From positions 1 to 41,952 of the forward strand of contig JAKJGF010000010.1 of assembly GCA_022704525.1 (NCBI GenBank): a DNA stretch of 41,952 nucleotides, read 5' to 3'. This DNA comes from Bacillota bacterium. Lineage in GTDB: Bacteria; Vulcanimicrobiota; SpSt-956; JAKJGF01. The stretch's first letter is position 1. Each line of letters begins with the position of its first letter. A program made the position numbers and the translations under genes. This document shows, one piece after another, positions 26,360-35,788 of this stretch. Below the pieces are notes generated by a model. That model was not told where the DNA came from and made no database searches. It was given only the letters and a program-made list of their open reading frames with translations.

Positions 26360-26892
26360 TGGCCCCAGTCATAATATTCGCCGTTTATCTTCATTTTTAT
26401 ATCAACATGATCTACAGCGATTTTTCCTATGGTCTGTCCAACTTTTACTTTATCACCTATATAAATTTTTACAGGTTTTAAGTGTCCATATTGAGTTATT
26501 TGTTTTGCCCCGGTTTCTGTTGTTCCTGTTACTTCTACAGCAAATTCCCTATATCCCCAGTAGATTATATCTGTAACAGTTCCTTCCCATCCTGCAGGAA
26601 CTTTTGTACCTTCAGGAGCAGCAAAATCATATCCCAGATGATAGCCTGCTTTTGAGCGATATTTACTTACAGATCGCCAGTCATTGAATTCTCCTGTAAT
26701 ACATGTCTCAGGATAATTCGATTTCATAAGATCCTTATATAATATCACATTATTTATTCGTCCAATATTTACAGATGTATTTAAATTATCCAGATCATCA
26801 AAAGGACTATTGCATCCTCCAAAGATAAAAATAATAAGAGCTATGTTATAAATAATAAAACAGATGTAGAGTATTTTTTTATTGTTTTTCAT
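26356..26892 (-). CDS. LytM/M23-like lipoprotein, zinc site altered
   Basis: The ATG at 26892 has AAGGAG 6 nt upstream; the longer TTG start at 26907 lies before that site and is rejected. 178 residues. A hydrophobic N-terminus ending FGGC is a lipobox. The M23 fold is recognised by YHLGYDFAAPEGT (HxxxD zinc motif), TQYGHL and GDKVKVGQTIG. The usual HLH motif reads HVD here, so the third zinc ligand His is replaced by Asp, and peptidase activity on peptidoglycan is doubtful. The start overlaps the end of the UPF0182 gene by 14 bp, so the pair is translationally linked. Confidence 0.8.
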   Translation of the reverse strand: MKNNKKILYICFIIYNIALIIFIFGGCNSPFDDLDNLNTSVNIGRINNVILYKDLMKSNYPETCITGEFNDWRSVSKYRSKAGYHLGYDFAAPEGTKVPAGWEGTVTDIIYWGYREFAVEVTGTTETGAKQITQYGHLKPVKIYIGDKVKVGQTIGKIAVDHVDIKMKINGEYYDWGQ

Positions 26893-29605
26893 TTTTTTCT
26901 CCTTCAATCATACGGGTGAGTATATTTTTCATTTTTTCCAGTTCTTCTCCGTATTTGGCCCAGTTTCCTTCTTTAATATATTTTTGGGCTTTCTCGTAAT
27001 GATTAAGTGCTTCTCTGGCCATATACTCAATAGATTTATTTTCTGTTGAATCAGCCATCCGGGAGGTACGTACATCACCAAATATCTTGTTTATCCCTTC
27101 TTCAAGATTGTCCTCCATAGCTATCTGACTTCCATATACTAATATAACTTTTTTTAATTCAGGTAGCTCACCTTTTTCAGCTTTTAAGTAAAGTGGTTCT
27201 ACATAAATTAAAGAGTTTTCTATTGGTATTACAAGTAAATTTCCTCTTATAACATTGGAACCTTCCTGATTCCAGAGGGAAAGTTGTTTTGATATTTCAG
27301 TATCCTGATTAATACGTGCTTCTATCTGTCTTGGTCCATAAACCATTTTCTTCTTGGGAAAACGAAATAATATAATATCTCCATAATGTTCCCCATCACA
27401 TCTGGCACACATCCAGGCAGATAGATTGTCTTTTTTTATAGGAGTAAAGGGTATCATTAATAAAAATTCTTCTTTCTTTTCTCCCGGTATACTCATTATA
27501 GTGTAATAAGGGCTCATTTCCTGCTCCCGATTGTCAGATATTCCATAAGGTACATCCCAGAGGTCTTCTTTATTGTAAAATACCTGGGTATCTTTCATAT
27601 GGTATATACAGTATACTTTACTTTGCATTGTAAATAATTCCTCGGGATATCTAATATGCGCTCTTATATTTAAAGGCATCATGCCTATATCCTTAAATAC
27701 TCCGGGGAAAATAGCACTATAGGTTTTTATTATGGGATCTTCCGGATCACTTATATAAAAATCAATATTTCCATTATATGTATTTATTACTACTTTTACA
27801 GAGTTTCTCAGGTAGTTTACATGATGGGTATTTAAAAATTTATAAGGTGTGGAATAAGGATATTTCCCGGATATAGTATAGGCATCACAGATCCATAAAA
27901 GTTTTCCTTCACAGATAATCATGTAGGGATCATTAGAATAGATCAGAAGAGGGAAAGCTTTATTAAGCCTGTCATGTATATTTCTATATATCATAATTCT
28001 GCTTTCAGATATTATATCTTTATTTAGAAGGATTTTAAGTGAGTTAAGATATTTTGCAAAAATTATTTTTCTGAATAAAGAAGAGATGGGAATACCACCA
28101 GTTCCCTGGTAAATACAATATTTATTCATTGTTCCTGAAGGATAGTCAAATTCCTGCTCTGAAGAGCCGCTTTCACTGGGTTTTGTTTTTACTATACTGT
28201 AATTATTGGTTATTTCTCCATAGTATATTTCAGGACGATCAATTTTTAAATCAGTTGTGAAAACAGGTGGAATATCCTTTATGAAGAATTCAGGCAGACC
28301 CTCTTTTGAGATTCTGTTTGCCGGTGAAAGACATAATCCGTAACCATGAGTATAAGTTATATGATGATTTATCCACTCATTAGTTGAAAGTTGATTGTAA
28401 TCTATCTCTCTTGCTGAAAGCATGACCTGTCTGTAGTTACCATCTATAATATATCTATCTACATCTACATCTATAAAGTTATAGTAAGGTTTAATTTCCT
28501 GTAACTGTCTGTAACTTTCAATAAGTGGTTTTATATCCCATAGTCTTATGTTTTCTATTGTGAGCTTATTATTATATATACTTTTTGCCGTGAGTTCTTC
28601 ATTTGCCTGAAATTCTTTTTCATTTATCCTGTTAAGCCCATAAGCTTTCAGTGTATATTCTATATTTCTTTTAATATATTCTCTTTCTTTTCCTATTTCA
28701 TTTGGTAATACCACAAATTGCTGTATAATAGCCGGATAAATAAATCCTCCCACAATAGATATTATTAAGTATAGTATTATAATATATCCCGGTAATTTCC
28801 AGCTCTTTGTATATATATTTATAAGAAATATTATACCACCTGCCAGTGCTATAAAGGCCATTATAGTTAACACCGGTAATATTATAGTTACATCTGTATA
28901 ACCTGCTCCATATACATTGCCTTTTGAAGAGTAAAGCAAATTATATCTTGCCAGATAAAGTCCCCAGGCTTTTAATACACACAGGATACTGGCCAGTATG
29001 GAGATATGTATTCTGACCTTATTGGACATAATAATCATATTATTTGTCGAAAATCTTATTATTTTACAAAGTATATATGTGGAAGTTATAAATATAAATA
29101 TTATTGCAAAAGTAAGTATGAGCCAGGAATAGAGATATTGAAGAAAAGTAAGTCTGAATATATAAAAACTCAGGTCCTTTACAAAAATTGCATCTTCTGT
29201 ATAAAAATTTTGCCCATAAATAAACTCTAATACTTCCTGCCAGTGACCTGATGCTTCCAGACCTATAAAAATACTAAATATAGCAAGTATTATATTAAAT
29301 ATTTTATTAGTATGAGGAGAGTAAGTTGAATCATAAATTTCTATAAGGTTGCTTTTTGAAAAGTGTACTATTCTTGGTGATAATTTTCTCATTATTGTAA
29401 GATTAATATGTAACAGAGTAAAAAAGACGATAGCCATTACTAAACCTGTAGTAAATTTAAAGAGTGATATTTTAATGAAAATAGATTTACAGTTTATTTC
29501 TTCATACCATAACCAGTCCGTATAAAAATACATAAATTTGTCTATCAATAGATAGATAATCATTATAATGAAAATCAGTAATATCAGTTTTTTAAGATTT
29601 TTCAT
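26879..29605 (-). CDS. UPF0182 (COG1615) membrane protein
   Basis: 908 residues, the usual size for UPF0182. The N-terminal third has about seven membrane helices, starting LILLIFIIMIIYLLIDKFMYFYTDWLWYEE, with the YTDWLWYEE-type motif typical of the family. The rest is a large soluble region (NEWINHHITYTHGYGLCLSPAN, DIPPVF, YGEITNNY, YPSGTMNKYCIY), also characteristic. The family's role is not established; an envelope function is usually supposed. It begins 2 bp after the surE stop and overlaps the M23-like lipoprotein gene, so these three form an operon. Confidence 0.92.
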   Translation of the reverse strand: MKNLKKLILLIFIIMIIYLLIDKFMYFYTDWLWYEEINCKSIFIKISLFKFTTGLVMAIVFFTLLHINLTIMRKLSPRIVHFSKSNLIEIYDSTYSPHTNKIFNIILAIFSIFIGLEASGHWQEVLEFIYGQNFYTEDAIFVKDLSFYIFRLTFLQYLYSWLILTFAIIFIFITSTYILCKIIRFSTNNMIIMSNKVRIHISILASILCVLKAWGLYLARYNLLYSSKGNVYGAGYTDVTIILPVLTIMAFIALAGGIIFLINIYTKSWKLPGYIIILYLIISIVGGFIYPAIIQQFVVLPNEIGKEREYIKRNIEYTLKAYGLNRINEKEFQANEELTAKSIYNNKLTIENIRLWDIKPLIESYRQLQEIKPYYNFIDVDVDRYIIDGNYRQVMLSAREIDYNQLSTNEWINHHITYTHGYGLCLSPANRISKEGLPEFFIKDIPPVFTTDLKIDRPEIYYGEITNNYSIVKTKPSESGSSEQEFDYPSGTMNKYCIYQGTGGIPISSLFRKIIFAKYLNSLKILLNKDIISESRIMIYRNIHDRLNKAFPLLIYSNDPYMIICEGKLLWICDAYTISGKYPYSTPYKFLNTHHVNYLRNSVKVVINTYNGNIDFYISDPEDPIIKTYSAIFPGVFKDIGMMPLNIRAHIRYPEELFTMQSKVYCIYHMKDTQVFYNKEDLWDVPYGISDNREQEMSPYYTIMSIPGEKKEEFLLMIPFTPIKKDNLSAWMCARCDGEHYGDIILFRFPKKKMVYGPRQIEARINQDTEISKQLSLWNQEGSNVIRGNLLVIPIENSLIYVEPLYLKAEKGELPELKKVILVYGSQIAMEDNLEEGINKIFGDVRTSRMADSTENKSIEYMAREALNHYEKAQKYIKEGNWAKYGEELEKMKNILTRMIEGEKNEKQ

Positions 29606-29607
29606 AA

Positions 29608-30387
29608 TTATTTTATTTCATTAAATAGATTTTCCAGGATTTTTCTATTTTCCTTTATGAAACTATAATCAGTAAGATCGATTTTAATCGGTGTAATTGA
29701 TATTTTTTGTTCTTTTATGGCTTTATAATCGGAATTTTTATCAGAAAATCCATCTGGTATGTCTGAAGCTATCCAGTACATATCTCTTTTTCTGGGATCC
29801 AGGCTTTTTTCTATCCAGTTTTTGTAATTGCTTTTACCCTGTACTGTTATGACAATACCTTTTATCTCTTCTTCTGAGACATAGGGGATATTAATATTCA
29901 GGAGAGTCCTTTCCGGGAGTTTATAATCTGAAAGTTTTTCTAAGAGACGTTCTGTAAGTTTTGCAGCAACACTGAAAGTGACTTTTTTCTCATAACTGCA
30001 GAGAGATACTGCCCATGAGGGAATTCCCTGTAGAGTTCCTTCCTTTGCTGCTGCTACGGTACCGGAGTAGGATATATCGTCTCCGATATTTGCTCCATGA
30101 TTAATACCTGCTATTATGAGGTCTGGTTTCTGGTCTTTTATAATATGTTTTATACCAAGTAAAATACAATCTGCAGGAGTTCCATTTGTAGTGTAAATGT
30201 TGCACCTGCTGCTATTTCTGATCTTTTTTAACCTCAGAGGGTCGAAAAGTGTCAGAGAATGACTCACGGCACTTCTCTCCCTGTCAGGTGCCACAACTAA
30301 TAATTCATGGTTTTTCTTCAGTTCTTTTATAAGACTTTGAAGCCCTTTTGCTTCTATTCCGTCATCATTGGTTAGAAAGATTTTCAT
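29608..30387 (-). CDS. surE: 5'/3'-nucleotidase SurE
   Basis: 259 residues. The N-terminus MKIFLTNDDGIEAKGLQSL supplies the metal-binding Asp pair; VVAPDRERSAVSHSLT and INHGANIGDDISYSGTVAAAKEG complete the SurE active site. The enzyme dephosphorylates nucleoside monophosphates and is linked to stationary-phase survival. GGGGG lies about 6 nt before the ATG. An extended -10 lies close upstream, so it heads the operon with the UPF0182 and M23-like genes. Confidence 0.95.
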   Translation of the reverse strand: MKIFLTNDDGIEAKGLQSLIKELKKNHELLVVAPDRERSAVSHSLTLFDPLRLKKIRNSSRCNIYTTNGTPADCILLGIKHIIKDQKPDLIIAGINHGANIGDDISYSGTVAAAKEGTLQGIPSWAVSLCSYEKKVTFSVAAKLTERLLEKLSDYKLPERTLLNINIPYVSEEEIKGIVITVQGKSNYKNWIEKSLDPRKRDMYWIASDIPDGFSDKNSDYKAIKEQKISITPIKIDLTDYSFIKENRKILENLFNEIK

Positions 30388-30409
30388 AGAGTCCCCCTTT
30401 TAATTAATT

Positions 30410-30418
30410 ATTATATCA
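30410..30418 (-). promoter_or_regulatory. Extended -10 promoter for surE operon
   Basis: On the minus strand the sequence reads TGATATAAT, an extended -10 (TGn-TATAAT). It sits about 22 bp before the surE start, giving a short leader. No good -35 is seen, as is usual for extended -10 sites. Confidence 0.5.
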
Positions 30419-30429
30419 TATGTGATCAA

Positions 30430-30545
30430 GTACAGATAATGGGTGATGGGTGGATAGATGATGGTTTAACCGGAGCGAACACACAGGTTCACCCCTGCAC
30501 CATAAAGCCCATTATTTTTCACTCTTCACTCTTCCCGTCTCACCT
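30430..30545 (-). repeat. Composite hairpin-heptamer element, inverted copy
   Basis: Read on the minus strand: GTGAGAC/AGTGAAG heptamers, then TGGTGCAGGGG, YGAAC and GTGTTCGCTCC, then GGTTAAACC and CATCACCC-type heptamers. This matches, in the same order, the elements at 35692 and 37112 on the plus strand. It lies between surE and the transglutaminase gene and overlaps the latter's last codons. Confidence 0.75.
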
Positions 30546-32697
30546 TTTTAAGTTTTATAATCAATTTCTCCAGATTATCCCTGGTTTCCATTTCCTTATT
30601 CTCACTTATTACATTATTACTGTATGTACTTTCTATGAAAGCCGAAATTATAAAATCGATTTCTTTGAAATTATAATGATTTTTAAGATACTGACCGTAT
30701 TCTAAAGGGGTCAAGTGTTTTTTATAAGGTAAATTCCGCTTCTCGAAATGGTGGCACATATCTCTGTAATATCTGCTTATCTTATTAAGCTGTGAATATT
30801 TCTTCTGAGGCCATTTTACTTTCTGGTAAATTATAAGAGATACTAAAAAAATAATAAATATGAGAAAAAAAATTTTCCCTGAATTTCCTGTGCCTTTAGT
30901 AAGCTCTAAGAGTCTTCTATACAAAGAATTTTCAAAAAGGGCTTTATTTATGTAAATAAATAAATTCTCAAAAAAATTATTTTCCTCAGTGTCTTTAACA
31001 ATAGGTTCCGGATTATAGCCGGGAGTGGGATCAAATGAGATCCATCCATAACGATAAAGGAGTATTTCCACCCAGGCATGAGCGTCAGAACCCTTTATTT
31101 CATAATAGCCTGTGAGAGGATTATAGGTTCCCGGTGTATAACCTGCTACCAGTCTTGCCGAAATTCCTGCTGCCCGGCAGAGAACTACCATAGCTGAAGC
31201 AAAATGTTCACAGTATCCTCTTTTCTCTTTAAAGATAAAATTATATACATAGTCTTCGTTTTTTTTCAGAGAGGGAGTATTGAGATCATATTGAAAATTG
31301 TTTTTCAGGTATAGATTTATAGCAAGAGCTTTTTCATATGGAGTTTGATAGCTCCCGGTTAAATTAAGTCCCAGGTTTCTGACTTCTTCCGGCAGGGTGT
31401 CAGGCAATTGCAAATACTGTTCTTTTTGTTTTGTTGTATATTTTGCTCTGCCTGTTTTAAGAAGTTGAGGAGAAAAATTTGAGGAAAGACTTATACAGCT
31501 ATAAACCGTATCTACCGGTAGCTGAAAAGGACTTCTTATGCATTCATATTGATCCATATAGACAAGATCTGAAGGAAAGAAAAGACGGGATGGTTTATAA
31601 GGAGCAAAGATTATATTGGGTTGTTCTTTTTCTACATAATATATTGTGATTATTTCCGTATCATCTACATTTCTTGTAGTAGGGAAGACAATAGGGGGAT
31701 TATATGCAGAGAATTCCCCTGCGTCAGGTTTTGACATGATCCATCCAGATCCATTATAAGTATCAAAAGCCATTCCTCTGTGATATGTCCAGTAAGAACT
31801 TTTTACTCTTAAAACAATATTATTTGAGAGTTTTCCACGGTAATTTAAATCCAGAAATGGTGTGAAGCCAAAATAAGCATCTGGATTAAAATCTCCCCAT
31901 ACCCTTTTCGGGTTATCAGGAGAAAACTGGCTTATGTCCATATTATCATAGTCTTTTGTATTGTAGCCCGGGTTCAGGATGGTATTTTTTAATAGTCTTT
32001 CCAGTTGAATTCTGGCCGATATAGGAAGATATTTGAATACCATTCCCCTGTATCTTGGTAAAAGTCCGAATATTATAAAGGAGCTGATTAAACATAGAAT
32101 TGTTAAAGATATAGCCAGTTTTATAAATGGCAGTGAAAGTTTTAGATCATTAGTTTGTTCTGTTTCGGAAGACTGATAATTATATATAAGTGATATTATC
32201 CCAAAAATAGTAAAAATTATAATATAGATTAAAAAAGTATTCTCTCTTCCCATAGTAGCACATATACCCATGAGGGTAAGAGCTACAAGAAGAGAATAAT
32301 TAAGATCTTTTCTTGCAGGGAGATCATAACTGTGAAGTAATTGAAGCCAGAGGAGTAGTCGGGCAAGAGGCGGTCTCGGGTCATAAATATTGGTAGAGAG
32401 GTTTTTAAAATAATCTATTGCTGCAAAAATCATCAGGATAGATAGGATTACTTTTATCCACCAGTTATTTTCATTTCTTCTTTTCCAGCTTACAAAGAAA
32501 CCTGTTATTGTTCCAATTATTATAACCCAGGAAGACATATTCCATTTTTCTTCCAAAAGTAGAGTGGATATTATTCCCGTGAGAATAGTGAGAAGAACTG
32601 AAGTTCGAAAATATATGGAATTCTCAGCTTTTGGTCTAAATGTCAGGATATAGACGAGTTTTTCAAAGACTGTACCTTTCGGTAATTCGAATTTCAA
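30526..32697 (-). CDS. TgpA-like membrane transglutaminase
   Basis: About 723 residues from a TTG at 32697 with AGGTGA 5 nt upstream. The frame is open to an ATG at 32829, but that extension is encoded by a dispersed repeat and has no ribosome site. The N-terminal part has about six membrane helices (DUF3488-like), then an extracytoplasmic region with the transglutaminase core: Cys in [21 protein letters not shown], His in GSDAHAWVE, Asp in [10 protein letters not shown] final helix ([19 protein letters not shown]) and a cytoplasmic tail like DUF4129 follow. All three catalytic residues are present. Family members are thought to act as envelope transglutaminases or peptidases. It shares orientation with surE but is separated from it by a repeat element. 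Confidence 0.88.
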   Translation of the reverse strand: MKFELPKGTVFEKLVYILTFRPKAENSIYFRTSVLLTILTGIISTLLLEEKWNMSSWVIIIGTITGFFVSWKRRNENNWWIKVILSILMIFAAIDYFKNLSTNIYDPRPPLARLLLWLQLLHSYDLPARKDLNYSLLVALTLMGICATMGRENTFLIYIIIFTIFGIISLIYNYQSSETEQTNDLKLSLPFIKLAISLTILCLISSFIIFGLLPRYRGMVFKYLPISARIQLERLLKNTILNPGYNTKDYDNMDISQFSPDNPKRVWGDFNPDAYFGFTPFLDLNYRGKLSNNIVLRVKSSYWTYHRGMAFDTYNGSGWIMSKPDAGEFSAYNPPIVFPTTRNVDDTEIITIYYVEKEQPNIIFAPYKPSRLFFPSDLVYMDQYECIRSPFQLPVDTVYSCISLSSNFSPQLLKTGRAKYTTKQKEQYLQLPDTLPEEVRNLGLNLTGSYQTPYEKALAINLYLKNNFQYDLNTPSLKKNEDYVYNFIFKEKRGYCEHFASAMVVLCRAAGISARLVAGYTPGTYNPLTGYYEIKGSDAHAWVEILLYRYGWISFDPTPGYNPEPIVKDTEENNFFENLFIYINKALFENSLYRRLLELTKGTGNSGKIFFLIFIIFLVSLIIYQKVKWPQKKYSQLNKISRYYRDMCHHFEKRNLPYKKHLTPLEYGQYLKNHYNFKEIDFIISAFIESTYSNNVISENKEMETRDNLEKLIIKLKKVRREE

Positions 32698-32781
32698 TTT
32701 TATCACCTGAAATAAAATTCTTCTTTCTGTTATATTATCCTTTAAGAGGAAAATATTCTGTAGAGAATAATTTAAATTAAA

Positions 32782-32900
32782 ATGCATAGGAATTTTCATT
32801 ATTGTTAAATTATTAGCTTCAGTAAACATAAACCTTTTATGTTTAAAGCTATCAGCAATCAGTTTAAGGAAAAAGCTGAAAGCTGATAGTTAATAATAAT
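32782..32900. repeat. Dispersed ~115-bp repeat, copy 1
   Basis: It runs from ATGCATAGG to TAATAATAAT and matches 38301-38414 over its whole length at roughly 85-90 percent by eye. It contains two perfect hairpins: AAACATAAA/TTTATGTTT (32824-32844) and CTATCAGC/GCTGATAG (32849-32889). It sits in the divergent gap between the transglutaminase and HEAT genes. It looks like a miniature non-coding element. Confidence 0.85.
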
Positions 32901-32949
32901 TTAAATTAGAAAAAAGGTTTTTTACCAGATAGGACGAAAATTTTTAATT

Positions 32950-35694
32950 ATGAAAAAATCTAATTGTTTTATACTTATTTTTATTTTTACTCTCTGCTTT
33001 TCCGGCATTTCTTACGGAGATACAGCGGAACTTATAGAGGCTTTAAAAAGCGATAATGAGGAAATTGTGAGTGAAGCCATGACAGAGCTGGGAAAACAGG
33101 GGGAATCTGCAATTGAACCTCTTATAGATGCTCTTTCTTCTTCTGATAGCAATCAGTGCAGGAATTCTGTAATAATTTTAGGGCGTATTGCCGATGAAAG
33201 GGTAATTCCTTCCCTTATCAATATGCTTGGCCATAAGGATGACCTAACAGGAGTATATGCTTCCAATGCCCTGTGGCGTATCGGGAATATTTCTGTTTTA
33301 CCTCTTATAGATGCTTTATCTTCAGAAGATCCGAAGATTAAGTTAAATGCAGTGAAAACTCTGGGACGCATAGGAGACAGTCGAGCAGTTGACGCATTAA
33401 TGGAATTTTCTAAAGATAAGGATGAACTTATCAGGGCTTATTCCATAAATTCCCTTGGTTACATAGGTGATACAAAAGCTCTGGAGATTTTATATAATGC
33501 CCTTTCTAATGATAATGAATTTGTAGGGCGCTTTGCAGTGGAAGCACTTACCAATATGGGTAAATCATCAGTAGAGTTTCTTATAAAAGGATTGAAAAGT
33601 GATAGCAGTTATATCCGTATGAAATCTGCAAGTGCTCTTGGTAGAACAGGGGATACTCGTGCAGTTGAGCCATTAATTGCATGTCTATGGGATAATAATG
33701 CAGATGTTCGTGGTGCTGCAGCCAATTCTTTAGGATTTCTTGGAGACAGGCGTGCTTTTGAAATATTATTTGTTAAAATGAGTGATGAAGACCCCCGGGT
33801 TCAGTCTTATGCTGCAGATGCTCTTATAAGAATAGGGAGTTTTGCTGTGGAACTTTTAATAAACAGATTAAAGGATGAAGATGAAAAGGTCCGTATTAAT
33901 GCAGCAAGGATTCTTGGTCGTATTGGTGATGTGAAGGCTCTTCAGCCACTTTTGGATATTCTTTCAAATGATAAGAGTTATCTTGCCAGAGCTTATGCAG
34001 CAAGTGCCCTTGGTTTTCTAGGTGATCCTTCTTCTGTACCTATACTCTGTAACAGTCTGGCTGATGAAGACTCTCTTGTGAGGGCTTATTCTGTAGAAGC
34101 ATTAAAGCGTATAGGTACTTCAGCTGTAGAACCTCTGATTCTTGCTCTTAACAGTGATAAGGAAATCATAAGAGCAGGAGCCTGTGAAGCCCTGGGTTTT
34201 ATCGGCGACAGGAAAGCTATAGAACCTCTTATAATAATGATGGATGCAGAAGATAGGAGCCATCAAAAAGCTATGGATGCTCTTGTCCGTATTGGAGAAC
34301 CGGCAGTAGAACCTCTTATCTTCAGTTTAAAAAAAGGAAATATTCAGCATAGGATCTATGTGGTGCAGGTTCTGGGTTTAATCGGTGACAAAAGGGCTGT
34401 CCCTGTTCTTTGTAATTTACTTCTGGAAGATTCAGACTCGGTTCGTATTGCTTCTGCCAGAGCCCTTGGATTAATAGGTGATAAAAATGCTGTGCCTTTC
34501 CTTTGCAGGATTCTGGAGGGAAATTACAGTGACTCTGTAAAGGTCACTGCAGTGAAAAATCTGGAACTTATAAATGATCCCAGAATACTACCTGTTTTAT
34601 CAAAATGCCTTTTCCAGGAAGAAGATATAGTCAGACTTACTATTTTAAAAACCCTGAGTAATATAGAAAAAATTGATAATCCGGAACCGGTTATTTTGTT
34701 ATTAAAATCCCGGAATACAGAGATAAGATACCTTGCTGCCGAAGTTCTTGGAAAAACAAAAGAGAAAAGTGCTGTAAAGCCATTGATTGATGTCCTTGAA
34801 GATAATGACTGGCTTGTTAGATATAACTCTATAAAAGCTCTTGGCCTCATATGTGACCCCATAGCAGTAGATCCCCTCATAAAAAGATTAAATGATAAAA
34901 ATCAGAGAGTTCGGTTTGCTGTAGTCCGTGCTCTGTCTAAAATAGGTGAACTTGCTGTTGAACCTTTAATAAGCGTTGTGAAAACAGAATCTTCTTTTGT
35001 TGAATTTTATGCTGAACTTGCCCTGTCACATATTGGTGAACCTGCTGTTGAACCGGTGATAGCCCTTCTTAAAGATAGGAATACTTTTGTAAGACAGAGG
35101 GCTGTACAGATATTATCCCGTATCCCTGATAGCAGGGCTATTGATCCTCTTATAGAGTCTCTCTCAGATGAGGATAAATATGTCCGTGCCGGAGCTATTA
35201 CTGCTCTTGGTAATATTGGAGACCCCAGAGCAGTAGATCCTATCTGTTCAGTTGTTGATGAATATGATTCCCTCAGCAGAATAAATGCTGTCTATGCTCT
35301 TGCCCATATAGGAGTACCTGCTAAAGACAGAATAATAGAGAGGCTCTCATCGGATTCGCCGGCTATAAGATCTGCTGCCGCTAAAACACTTGGCTATATT
35401 TCTCGGGCTGATACAGTGCCCTCCTTAATAGGAGTTCTAAAAGACTCCGACCAGCAGGTCCGTCTGAACGCTGTTATTTCCCTGGGTAAAATAGGGGATA
35501 AGAGTGCTATGGAACCTTTAACTCAGATGTTAAATGATGAATATAAATATGTAAGGGTTGAAGCAGCTAATTCTCTTCTTTATATAGGAGATAAGAGTTC
35601 TATTAATGCTCTTAATAATGCGTTAAAGACAGAAAGTGATTATGAAGTCAGAGGAGCTATAAATAAAACACTTAAATTGCTTGAACAGAAGTGA
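32950..35694 (+). CDS. Exported HEAT-repeat (PBS-lyase-like) protein
   Basis: 914 residues. A signal peptide (core CFILIFIFTLCFSG, cleavage near SYG|D) predicts export. The rest is about 28 tandem HEAT repeats of ~31 residues (for example AVEPLIxxLxDxDxxVRxxAAxALGxIGDxRAV), the type also seen in phycobilisome lyases and many scaffold proteins. No catalytic domain is present, so it is a solenoid for protein binding. The repeats vary enough at DNA level not to look like recent slippage. It follows a divergent gap with the 115-bp repeat. A composite element lies just after its stop, and the second kinase follows 94 bp on, perhaps as a partner. Confidence 0.92.
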   Translation: MKKSNCFILIFIFTLCFSGISYGDTAELIEALKSDNEEIVSEAMTELGKQGESAIEPLIDALSSSDSNQCRNSVIILGRIADERVIPSLINMLGHKDDLTGVYASNALWRIGNISVLPLIDALSSEDPKIKLNAVKTLGRIGDSRAVDALMEFSKDKDELIRAYSINSLGYIGDTKALEILYNALSNDNEFVGRFAVEALTNMGKSSVEFLIKGLKSDSSYIRMKSASALGRTGDTRAVEPLIACLWDNNADVRGAAANSLGFLGDRRAFEILFVKMSDEDPRVQSYAADALIRIGSFAVELLINRLKDEDEKVRINAARILGRIGDVKALQPLLDILSNDKSYLARAYAASALGFLGDPSSVPILCNSLADEDSLVRAYSVEALKRIGTSAVEPLILALNSDKEIIRAGACEALGFIGDRKAIEPLIIMMDAEDRSHQKAMDALVRIGEPAVEPLIFSLKKGNIQHRIYVVQVLGLIGDKRAVPVLCNLLLEDSDSVRIASARALGLIGDKNAVPFLCRILEGNYSDSVKVTAVKNLELINDPRILPVLSKCLFQEEDIVRLTILKTLSNIEKIDNPEPVILLLKSRNTEIRYLAAEVLGKTKEKSAVKPLIDVLEDNDWLVRYNSIKALGLICDPIAVDPLIKRLNDKNQRVRFAVVRALSKIGELAVEPLISVVKTESSFVEFYAELALSHIGEPAVEPVIALLKDRNTFVRQRAVQILSRIPDSRAIDPLIESLSDEDKYVRAGAITALGNIGDPRAVDPICSVVDEYDSLSRINAVYALAHIGVPAKDRIIERLSSDSPAIRSAAAKTLGYISRADTVPSLIGVLKDSDQQVRLNAVISLGKIGDKSAMEPLTQMLNDEYKYVRVEAANSLLYIGDKSSINALNNALKTESDYEVRGAINKTLKLLEQK

Positions 35695-35768
35695 ATGAGA
35701 CGTGAGACGTGAAAAGAAGTAGGGGCGAACCCCTGTGTTCGCCCCGGTTAACCCATCACCGCTTACCC
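35692..35768 (+). repeat. Composite hairpin-heptamer element, intact copy
   Basis: It starts at the TGA stop of the HEAT gene with GTGAGAC-type heptamers. A perfect 9-bp hairpin (GGGGCGAAC at 35722-35730, loop CCCTGT, GTTCGCCCC at 35737-35745) follows, then GGTTAACC and CATCACC-type words. It is the best-preserved of three copies. No T-run follows the hairpin. Confidence 0.85.
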
Positions 35769-35788
35769 CTTAGAAAGGAGCGATTTTC

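Noticed and set aside
32698..32829. N-terminal extension of the transglutaminase
   Set aside because: Its distal end is repeat sequence, and AGGTGA before TTG 32697 is a better start; some doubt remains.
33000..35690. Regular repeats resembling a CRISPR or satellite array
   Set aside because: They are 31-codon HEAT protein repeats in an open frame with variable DNA.
35722..35745. GC-rich hairpin as a Rho-independent terminator
   Set aside because: No T-run follows, and the hairpin is part of a dispersed element found in both orientations.
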